Positions 1 to 5,340 of a DNA stretch of 8,673 nucleotides are shown piece by piece (within the stretch, counting starts at the first letter, position 1; each line of letters starts with the position of its first letter). The notes beneath the pieces were generated by a model. It made no database searches. It saw only the letters and a program-made list of their open reading frames with translations, and was not told where the DNA came from. The position numbers and the translations under genes were made by a program. Source of the stretch: Alphaproteobacteria bacterium (GTDB taxonomy: Bacteria; Pseudomonadota; Alphaproteobacteria; Micropepsales; Micropepsaceae); the NCBI GenBank assembly GCA_028869725.1, contig JAGWRJ010000860.1, positions 1 through 8,673 on the forward strand. The letters run 5' to 3'.

Positions 1-2
1 CA

Positions 3-19
3 AGCGTTTCTCGAACGCT
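3..19. other. Small inverted repeat upstream of the permease gene
   Basis: AGCGTT (3-8) and AACGCT (14-19) are perfect 6-bp arms around a 5-nt centre. Neither strand shows a following T-run, so a classical intrinsic terminator is not supported. It could be the tail of a feature belonging to a gene left of the window, or chance. I see no other supportable feature and no clear promoter in bases 1-62. Confidence 0.25.
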
Positions 20-62
20 CTTCGCAGTCACGCCCGCTCAAAGATGGTACAGTGCGCACCGC

Positions 63-1403
63 ATGATTGCGTCCCGTTCGGCCCGCCGCCACGCGTTTAA
101 GGACTACTTCGAGCGCAAAGCGCTGACCATGCTTCTGCTCGGCTTTTCGTCGGGCCTGCCATTCATGCTGGTCGGCAATACGTTCGGCTATTGGTTGCGC
201 GATCGTGGCATCAGTCTTTCGGACATAGGCTTTCTCTCCTGGGTCGGGATTGCCTATTCAATGAAATTCCTGTGGGCACCGGTAATCGACCGTACCGCAC
301 CGCCGGTGCTGGGCAGGCTGGGGCGGCGCCGCAGCTGGATGTTGCTGGCGCAGATCTTCGTGGGAGGCGGTCTTACGGCAATGGCGCTGGTCGGCGTGGT
401 GCACGGCCTGCTTCTGCTGGGCATCCTCGCACTTGTCGTCGCTTTTGCCTCTGCAACCCAGGATATCGTAATCGACGCCTGGCGCATCGAATCGGCGCGC
501 GATGCTGACGAACTGGGCCTGCTGACATCGGCCTATACGCTGGGCTATCGCGCCGCGCTGCTGATGAGCGAAGCAGTGATTCTCATCATTGCCACGGCGA
601 TCGGCTGGAACGGTGCCTATCTGCTTTACGGGGCCCTCATGACCTGCGGCATCGGTGCCTGCCTGTGGGCGCTTGAGCCTGCCCGCGCCGATCAGGTGAT
701 GCACGCCAAGGAAATCGAGGCGCCTCTGACCACGCTGCGCGGGCTCTATGACGCCATTGCCGGTCCTTTCATCGCGTTTTTCAGGGCTCACGGCCCCATG
801 GCGCTTTTGATGCTGACGGCCATCAGCCTCTTTCAGGTACCCAACTTCGTCATGGGCCCCATGGCCAATCCCCTCTACCACGACGTCGGCCTCAGCAAGG
901 ATATGGTCGGCCTCGTGCGCGGCAGCTTCGGTCTTGTCGCGGTGTTCTTGGGGGTCGCCGCTGGCGGCTACCTGTCGCTGCGGCTCGGATACATGCGGGC
1001 GCTTCTGCTTGGCGGCAGCGCCCAGATTCTTGGCACAGCGGCCTACGCACTTCTGCCGTACTGGCACAGTCCTGCGATCTTCGCAGGCGTCATGATGGCG
1101 GACAATTTCGGGATTGCAGTGGCCGGGATTGCACTCGTCACCTACATGTCGAGCCTCACCAGTCTCGGCTATACGGCAACACAATATGCTCTTTTGACCT
1201 CGACCTATGCCTGGGCCGGCAAGATCCTGAAAGGCTTTTCGGGGAGCGCCGTCGATGCATTGTCCGCCGACCATGGGTTGATGGCGGCCTATGCGCTGTT
1301 CTTTCTGGGCGCCGGCGCGATGGGCATTCCTGCCTTGCTGCTGTTCTGGATGCTGGATCGCCGTCAGCGGCGGCTTTCGCAGCCTTTGCCCGCAGCGGTG
1401 TGA
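63..1403 (+). CDS. ampG: AmpG-family muropeptide permease (MFS)
   Basis: Predicted inner-membrane MFS transporter of 446 residues. AmpG proteins import GlcNAc-1,6-anhydroMurNAc-peptides released by cell-wall turnover, feeding peptidoglycan recycling and, in some species, beta-lactamase induction. Family signatures seen: LLGFSSGLPF in the first membrane segment (25-34), MKFLWAPVIDR (67-77), the acidic motif ATQDIVIDAWRIE (131-143) and YTATQYALLTS (370-380). Hydrophobic segments are spread over the whole length, with a basic cytoplasmic tail (LDRRQRR, 431-437). It is shorter than E. coli AmpG (about 490 residues), so it may have 12 rather than 14 membrane segments. The ATG at 63 leaves about 20 residues before the first membrane segment, as usual, but no strong Shine-Dalgarno sequence precedes it. 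The family is clear; the exact substrate is inferred. No recycling enzyme or ampC/ampR gene is visible nearby. Confidence 0.88.
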   Translation: MIASRSARRHAFKDYFERKALTMLLLGFSSGLPFMLVGNTFGYWLRDRGISLSDIGFLSWVGIAYSMKFLWAPVIDRTAPPVLGRLGRRRSWMLLAQIFVGGGLTAMALVGVVHGLLLLGILALVVAFASATQDIVIDAWRIESARDADELGLLTSAYTLGYRAALLMSEAVILIIATAIGWNGAYLLYGALMTCGIGACLWALEPARADQVMHAKEIEAPLTTLRGLYDAIAGPFIAFFRAHGPMALLMLTAISLFQVPNFVMGPMANPLYHDVGLSKDMVGLVRGSFGLVAVFLGVAAGGYLSLRLGYMRALLLGGSAQILGTAAYALLPYWHSPAIFAGVMMADNFGIAVAGIALVTYMSSLTSLGYTATQYALLTSTYAWAGKILKGFSGSAVDALSADHGLMAAYALFFLGAGAMGIPALLLFWMLDRRQRRLSQPLPAAV

Positions 1404-1407
1404 TAAT

Positions 1408-1437
1408 TTGTGGCATAAAATTCATGATCTCCTATAT
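1408..1437 (+). promoter_or_regulatory. Possible sigma70-type promoter for the acyltransferase gene
   Basis: Directly after the permease stop lies an AT-rich patch, unusual in this GC-rich window. TTGTGG (1408-1413) could be the -35 element and CTATAT (1432-1437) the -10 element, 18 nt apart. CTATAT matches the -10 form reported for alphaproteobacterial housekeeping promoters. The -35 match is only moderate. If real, the transcript would start near 1444 and carry a leader of about 155-160 nt. Confidence 0.4.
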
Positions 1438-1545
1438 CTCGTCGAGAGCCGCCGCGGGTTTTGGCGCTGCGCCTTATTTGCAGCCCTGGATCGGACCGGC
1501 TAAGATTGCTCCGTTCTTCGCGACTTGGGCCCCCGGGTCCTCCCG

Positions 1546-1570
1546 CGGGTGCAGGCGGGGCGCCCACCCG
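1546..1570 (+). other. Strong GC stem-loop in the leader of the acyltransferase gene
   Basis: CGGGTG (1546-1551) pairs with CACCCG (1565-1570). Inside, GGCG (1554-1557) pairs with CGCC (1561-1564) around a GGG loop, leaving a 2-nt bulge. That makes ten GC-rich pairs. No T-run follows, so a classical intrinsic terminator for the permease gene is not supported. It ends about 20 nt before the Shine-Dalgarno sequence of the next gene and could influence its translation or mRNA stability. Function is inferred only. Confidence 0.45.
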
Positions 1571-1589
1571 ATAACCGGATCAGCGCGTC

Positions 1590-1593
1590 AGGA
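1590..1593 (+). promoter_or_regulatory. Shine-Dalgarno site that selects a TTG start
   Basis: AGGA (1590-1593), within the purine-rich stretch AGGAAACAGAG, sits 8 nt before TTG at 1602. The nearby ATG at 1615 is in another frame, and no in-frame ATG occurs before the conserved domain begins. This supports TTG as the start of the acyltransferase gene. Confidence 0.6.
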
Positions 1594-1601
1594 AACAGAG
1601 C

Positions 1602-2444
1602 TTGGTCAGTCTTAATGAGCCGATCGCCCGGGATGGCGGCCTGATTCAATGGCCGGTGCTGGCCATTTCAGGTTCGCTCGAAGTGCGTCTGGCAGAGACC
1701 GAAAGCGAAGTCGAAGCCGCCCAGGCGCTGCGCTACCGCGTCTTTTACGAAGAGATGAACGCATTGGCCTGTGCCAAGATGCAGGCGACGCGACGCGATT
1801 TCGATCGCTTCGACGGCTTCTGTGACCATCTTCTTGTCGTCGACCGCGCCGTCCACGACGAAGATGGCCAGCCCCGTGTGGTAGGCACCTACCGGCTGAT
1901 GCGAGGCGAGCAGGCCGTGCGCGCAGGTGGTTTCTATACCGCCGGAGAATATGACATCGCGCCGATGTTGGCGGCACTTCGTGATGGGACACGGGCCCTC
2001 GAGCTGGGGCGCTCCTGCATCCTGAAGAGCTACCGTGCGCGGCCCGGTACCATGCAACTGCTGTGGCGCGGAGTGATGGCCTATGTCACCCGCTTTTCCT
2101 GTGACCTCATGTTCGGATGCGCCTCGCTGCAAGGCACCAATCCCGATCAGCTGGCCCTGCCGCTCTCCTATCTGCATCATTTTCATGCCATGCCGGCGGC
2201 GCTGCGCGTGCGCGCTCTGCCAGGACTTTATGTCGACATGAACCGGATGGCCCGGGAGAACATTGTGGAACGCGACGCGCTTCGTGCGCTGCCCCCCCTG
2301 ATCAAGGGCTATGTCCGCGCCGGCTGCATGATCGGCGATGGTGCCGTGATCGACCGACAGTTCGGAACCACGGACGTTCTCATCTACTTTCCCATTTCCT
2401 GCATGGATCCGCGTTACCGCAGTCGCTTCGCGAAGACCGATTGA
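1602..2444 (+). CDS. olsB: L-ornithine N-alpha-acyltransferase (OlsB family)
   Basis: Predicted 280-residue acyl-ACP-dependent N-acyltransferase with a GNAT-like fold. OlsB transfers a 3-hydroxyacyl chain from acyl carrier protein to ornithine, giving lyso-ornithine lipid, the first step to the phosphorus-free membrane lipid ornithine lipid. Relatives are sometimes labelled 'hemolysin-like'. Recognisable blocks: LEVRLAETESEVEAAQALRY (26-45), leading into RYRVFYEEM (44-52); FDGFCDHLLVVDR (70-82); VVGTYRLMR (93-101); ALELGRSCI (132-140); MFGCAS (170-175); RALPPLIKGYVRAG (228-241); GDGAVID and FGTTDVLIYFP (245-264). Length is close to characterised OlsB proteins. The TTG start at 1602 is chosen from the AGGA site 8 nt upstream. 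The partner O-acyltransferase OlsA is not adjacent; in several species the two genes are unlinked. A related acyl-ACP acyltransferase using another amine acceptor cannot be excluded. Confidence 0.8.
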   Translation: MVSLNEPIARDGGLIQWPVLAISGSLEVRLAETESEVEAAQALRYRVFYEEMNALACAKMQATRRDFDRFDGFCDHLLVVDRAVHDEDGQPRVVGTYRLMRGEQAVRAGGFYTAGEYDIAPMLAALRDGTRALELGRSCILKSYRARPGTMQLLWRGVMAYVTRFSCDLMFGCASLQGTNPDQLALPLSYLHHFHAMPAALRVRALPGLYVDMNRMARENIVERDALRALPPLIKGYVRAGCMIGDGAVIDRQFGTTDVLIYFPISCMDPRYRSRFAKTD

Positions 2445-2495
2445 GCGAAGACAGCGACCTGCACCTGTTTTGGCAGCGTCGGCACCATACACCCT
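2445..2495. other. Short convergent gap between olsB and gshB, no clear terminator
   Basis: Fifty-one bases separate the stop codons of the two convergent genes. I looked for a hairpin with a T-run on either strand and found only weak pairings such as CGAC with GTCG across about 20 nt, plus one TTTT run. Termination may be Rho-dependent, or the two transcripts may overlap. Confidence 0.5.
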
Positions 2496-3449
2496 TCAGC
2501 GTGTAACCGCGCGAAGGCGTACGTCTATCGCATCCCAGATCATGGCCGCGCAGTCGGCGCCACCGAAGCGGCGAATTTCCTGGATGCCAGTCGGCGAGGT
2601 GACATTGATCTCGGTGAGGTAGGGGCCGATAACATCGATGCCGGTGAAGATGAGGCCACGGCGTTTAAGTTCCGGCGCCAGAGCTGCGCAGATCTCACGT
2701 TCGCGGGCGGTCAGGCTGGTGGCTTCTGCCCGCCCGCCAACGTGCATGTTCGAACGGGCCTCGCCTTTGGCCGGTACACGATTGATGGCGCCACCCACTT
2801 CCCCATCGACGAGAATGATGCGCTTGTCGCCCAGGCGCACTTCCGGCACATAGCGCTGCACGATGACAGGCTCGCGATAGAAAGTCGTGAACATCTCCAG
2901 CAGGGCGCCGATATTCTCGTCACTTTCTGTGATGTGGAACACGCCGGCACCACCATTTCCGTAGAGCGGCTTCAGGATGATGTCCCCGTGCTGGGCGCGG
3001 AAGCGGTCGATTTCGGCGCGGTCGGAACTGATCAGCGTTGGAGGCATGAACTCCTTGAACTGGGTCACGAAGAGCTTTTCGGGTGCATTGCGCACGTGAA
3101 ACGGATCATTGACCACCAGGGTGTTGGGCATCAGCCGTTCCAGGATGTGCGTAGCTGTGATGTAGGCCATATCAAATGGCGGATCCTGACGCATCAGAAC
3201 GACATCGGTTCTGGACAGATCCTCAAGCTGCGGCAGGCCCAGTCGGTAATGGTCGCCGGGCACTGCCCGGACTTCAAGCGGACGGACATTTGCCACCACC
3301 ATGCCATCGCGCAGCGACAGATCGCGGGGCCCGTAATACAGCAGCTCGGCGCCGCGCTGCTGGGCTTCAAGCGCCAGGGCAAAGGTCGAATCACCAGAGA
3401 TATCGATCGCCTCGATGGGATCCATCTGGATGGCAACACGCAACGACAT
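2496..3449 (-). CDS. gshB: Glutathione synthetase
   Basis: Cytosolic ATP-grasp ligase that joins gamma-glutamylcysteine and glycine to make glutathione, the second and last step of its synthesis. The 317-residue protein matches the usual bacterial length (about 316). It opens with the family's typical MSLRVAIQMDPIEAIDISGD (1-20). Other marks: MRQDPPFD (86-93), VNDPFHVRNAPEKLF (113-127), the glycine-rich ATP loop KPLYGNGGAGVF (160-171), the RVPAKGEARSNMHVGG segment (224-239), GIDVIG (270-275) and EINVTSPTGIQEI (280-292), which carries metal and ligand residues. The reading frame stays open 43 codons upstream, but that part overlaps the SirB1-like gene and lacks homology. The ATG at 3449 follows a good Shine-Dalgarno sequence and lies only 16 nt after the upstream stop, pointing to co-transcription with sirB1 and rsmI. 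The gshA gene is not in the window. Confidence 0.96.
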   Translation of the reverse strand: MSLRVAIQMDPIEAIDISGDSTFALALEAQQRGAELLYYGPRDLSLRDGMVVANVRPLEVRAVPGDHYRLGLPQLEDLSRTDVVLMRQDPPFDMAYITATHILERLMPNTLVVNDPFHVRNAPEKLFVTQFKEFMPPTLISSDRAEIDRFRAQHGDIILKPLYGNGGAGVFHITESDENIGALLEMFTTFYREPVIVQRYVPEVRLGDKRIILVDGEVGGAINRVPAKGEARSNMHVGGRAEATSLTAREREICAALAPELKRRGLIFTGIDVIGPYLTEINVTSPTGIQEIRRFGGADCAAMIWDAIDVRLRAVTR

Positions 3450-3455
3450 CGTCAA

Positions 3456-3462
3456 CTCCACC
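3456..3462 (-). promoter_or_regulatory. Ribosome binding site deciding the gshB start
   Basis: Read on the minus strand, GGTGGAG sits 6 nt before the ATG at 3449 and fills most of the 16-nt gap after the SirB1-like gene. It supports the 3449 start over the upstream in-frame starts that would overlap that gene. Confidence 0.65.
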
Positions 3463-3465
3463 GTC

Positions 3466-4290
3466 TCAATTGAGGCGCCGTTTAAGGACTGCCAGTGCCA
3501 GAGCTGCTTCATTGTGCAGCACGGCGCCCGGCTGGGCATGGCGCAGAACCGTCTCATACGCTTTTTTTGCGGCTCCAAGCGAGCCCTTGGCTTCGTTCAG
3601 ATGCGCGATATCGAGCCATAGTTCGGGACGCCAAGGTGCAATGAGCGCCATGCGTTCGGCGATCGACAGGGCCCGGCTGCGGTCCGCACGCTTGAGCGCG
3701 GTGAGTTTCAGATTGTTCAGCAGCCGCAGCAGGACATCGACATCACCAACCGGCTGTCCTGCCCGGCTGTCGGCGACCGCCGTGCCTGCGATCCCCGGCG
3801 GCCCGCTCAACCGTTCGACCACGCTGCCGCCATTGAAGGGATCAATGACGACCGGCTGTCCCTTGAGGGTGATACGCATCAGAAAATGTCCGGGCGCATT
3901 GAGCCCGTCGGCACCCAGACCGGCCGCCCGCGCCGCATGCATATAAAGAATACCGAGCGTGACAGGCAGACCGCGACGGCGCTCGATTACGCTCATCAGG
4001 TCGGCATTGTCCGGCGCGTCATAGGTCATGCGGTCTCCCTCATAGCCAAAGCTGACGCTCATCAGCCTGGCCAGGGCCCGCGCCGCATCTTCGACCTCGT
4101 AGAGAAGCTTCAGTTCATGCCGCGCTGCCGCCGCGATCTCCGCAAGATGGGTAGCATAGGGCAATGGAGAGCGATCGGGATGGTCGAGCGCCGCCAGCAT
4201 CAGGGCCGCCATGGCGATGTCGCACGGCGCATTGCCGCGTTCGCCGAGCTGACGCAGATAGACGAGCGGATCCTGTGTGCTGGTCTGCAT
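3466..4290 (-). CDS. SirB1-family protein, transglutaminase-like domain plus TPR region
   Basis: Predicted soluble protein of 274 residues of the SirB1 family (Transglut_core2 domain). The exact function of the family is not established. The domain core reads NADLMSVIERRRGLPVTLGI (95-114), then LYMHAARAAGLG, NAPGHFLMRI (131-140) and VVIDPFNGG (147-155). H135 and D150 sit where transglutaminase-like His and Asp are found. The position expected for the catalytic Cys, in the helix after RRRGLP, has no cysteine, so this is probably a non-catalytic member. The C-terminal part (about 185-255) has the alternating pattern of two or so TPR-like helix pairs. The start is fixed at 4290 because an in-frame stop lies at 4333-4335 with no other start codon between; no strong Shine-Dalgarno sequence is seen. 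It lies between rsmI (93-nt gap) and gshB (16-nt gap), the place where yraN is common in related genomes. Confidence 0.82.
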   Translation of the reverse strand: MQTSTQDPLVYLRQLGERGNAPCDIAMAALMLAALDHPDRSPLPYATHLAEIAAAARHELKLLYEVEDAARALARLMSVSFGYEGDRMTYDAPDNADLMSVIERRRGLPVTLGILYMHAARAAGLGADGLNAPGHFLMRITLKGQPVVIDPFNGGSVVERLSGPPGIAGTAVADSRAGQPVGDVDVLLRLLNNLKLTALKRADRSRALSIAERMALIAPWRPELWLDIAHLNEAKGSLGAAKKAYETVLRHAQPGAVLHNEAALALAVLKRRLN

Positions 4291-4365
4291 GAGGCGCAGC
4301 TTGCCTGAGCCTGCGCGCCTTCGCCACCGTTCTTACCCGCGAGGGGTCATTACGGGCGGCGCCTC
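4291..4365 (-). other. Possible long-range stem at the sirB1 start, in the rsmI-sirB1 gap
   Basis: Within the 93-nt gap (4291-4383), minus-strand GAGGCGC (4365-4359) is fully complementary to GCGCCTC (4297-4291), which abuts the sirB1 ATG. In the mRNA this could form a 7-bp stem closing a loop of about 60 nt, which also holds a small ACCC/GGGT pairing. It might limit access to the weak ribosome site. A 7-bp match in GC-rich DNA may well be chance. I see no T-run terminator or convincing promoter in this gap. Confidence 0.25.
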
Positions 4366-4383
4366 GACGCGGCTGCATCCTGT

Positions 4384-5340
4384 TCAGCGCACCTCCCCGG
4401 AGGGCTGCTGCTTGAGGACGAGCGCACGGGCGTAGGTCTCCTGGCGCGGCAATGACAGGGCCTCGGCGACCAGATCTACCGCGGCGCGCACCGGCATGAA
4501 GGCCAGCGCCTGGCGCAGCAGGCGATCAGCGCGCGTCCAGTCTGGCTCTTCGGCACCCGGAGGTCCCACGACCAGCGTGATCTCGCCTTTGGCCTGACGG
4601 CCTTCAAAAGCATCTGCCAGCTCCGAGAGGCTCCCACGCCTCAGCTCCTGATGCAGCTTGGTCAGCTCGCGGGCGACGAGTGCAGGGCGCTCTCCCAGGA
4701 TATCGGCCATATCCGCGAGGCTTTCGGCCAGGCGCTGTGGCGCTTCAAAGAAGATCAGCGTTGCCTGAACCGCGCGCAGTGCCTCCAGCTGGTTGCGCCG
4801 CTCCCCGGATCTGGCGCCCATAAAGCCGGCGAACAGAAAACGGTCTGATGGCAGACCTGACAGCGTCAAGGCGGCGAGCATCGCCGATGCCCCCGGTATT
4901 GCCTCGACCGTGATACCGGCAGCAAGCGCATCCCGCACCAGCTTGAACCCCGGATCGGATACCAGAGGCGTTCCGGCATCGCTGACAAGTGCCAAACGTG
5001 CACCGCCGTTAAGTCGGGCAAGCACGCGGGGACGCTCACGGGCACCGTTGTGATCATTATAGGGCCACAGCGGCTTTTCGATACCGTAGATGGCAAGCAG
5101 GCGTGCCGTGACGCGGGTGTCTTCAGCAAGAATCGCGTCACAGCCGCTCAAAACGTCCAGGGCACGCAGGCTGACGTCGCGGGCATGGCCGATCGGTGTC
5201 GATGTCACATAAAGACCTGGCGGCAGCTCGCCGGGGCGTTTTCGCCCCGCGCTTTGCCAATCGCCCGCAGCCGGAATATCTTGGTCGCTGTCAGCCCGAC
5301 CGGATGATTGCCTTGCCAAAGATCCTGACCGTCGTTTCAT
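4384..5340 (-). CDS. rsmI: 16S rRNA (cytidine(1402)-2'-O)-methyltransferase
   Basis: SAM-dependent methyltransferase of the tetrapyrrole-methylase fold that 2'-O-methylates C1402 in the ribosomal P-site region of 16S rRNA. From ATG 5340 it has 318 residues, against 286 in E. coli. Motifs: GLYVTSTPIG (42-51), AEDTRVTARLL (72-82), ALVSDAGTPLVSDPG (117-131), EAIPGASAMLAAL (146-158), FFEAPQR (197-203) and KGEITLVVGP (251-260). The methyltransferase core begins only at about residue 39, so residues 1-38 are a polar, unconserved-looking extension. Upstream in-frame ATG 5379 is possible; 5340 is preferred because GGAG lies about 4 nt before it. Either start overlaps the 5' end of the divergent lipoprotein gene. 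Probably the first gene of rsmI-sirB1-gshB. Function is secure, the start is not. Confidence 0.93.
   Translation of the reverse strand: MKRRSGSLARQSSGRADSDQDIPAAGDWQSAGRKRPGELPPGLYVTSTPIGHARDVSLRALDVLSGCDAILAEDTRVTARLLAIYGIEKPLWPYNDHNGARERPRVLARLNGGARLALVSDAGTPLVSDPGFKLVRDALAAGITVEAIPGASAMLAALTLSGLPSDRFLFAGFMGARSGERRNQLEALRAVQATLIFFEAPQRLAESLADMADILGERPALVARELTKLHQELRRGSLSELADAFEGRQAKGEITLVVGPPGAEEPDWTRADRLLRQALAFMPVRAAVDLVAEALSLPRQETYARALVLKQQPSGEVR
5232..5249. other. Perfect 7-bp inverted repeat with a TTTT centre
   Basis: CGGGGCG (5232-5238), TTTT, CGCCCCG (5243-5249). It lies inside the N-terminal extension of rsmI (about residues 31-37) and ends 4 nt before the possible -35 box of the divergent lipoprotein gene. 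It could be an operator-like site, an mRNA hairpin early in rsmI, or chance in GC-rich sequence. Confidence 0.4.
5254..5282 (+). promoter_or_regulatory. Possible sigma70-type promoter for the LppC-like lipoprotein gene
   Basis: TTGCCA (5254-5259; five of six bases of TTGACA) and TATCTT (5277-5282; four of six bases of TATAAT) are exactly 17 nt apart. Transcription would begin near 5289, giving a leader of about 15 nt before ATG 5304. The promoter would lie wholly inside the 5' part of the divergent rsmI coding region. Confidence 0.4.

Noticed and set aside
258..1274. A 338-codon open frame antisense to the permease gene
   Set aside because: It is rich in His, Gln, Arg and Gly with no recognisable domain, and lies fully opposite a clear AmpG protein. 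Long antisense open frames are common in GC-rich genes.
1408..1430. A Pho box upstream of olsB
   Set aside because: TGGCAT resembles one half-site, but the second half at the expected 11-nt period does not match, so phosphate control is not supported by sequence here.
2430..2452. Direct repeat GCGAAGAC at 2430-2437 and 2445-2452 across the olsB stop
   Set aside because: Only 8 bp, with no flanking mobile-element structure; most likely chance.
1668..2492. A 274-codon open frame antisense to olsB
   Set aside because: It has no domain signature and its composition is that of a mirrored GC-rich gene; the plus-strand OlsB match is unambiguous.
2742..3473. A 243-codon open frame opposite gshB
   Set aside because: It reads as the complement of a well-conserved glutathione synthetase, with no motif or ribosome site of its own.
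5196..5303. Upstream in-frame start (ATG 5196 or 5202) for the LppC-like lipoprotein
   Set aside because: It would place about 36 extra polar residues before the signal peptide and overlap rsmI by well over 100 bp. ATG 5304 gives a more credible lipoprotein leader.
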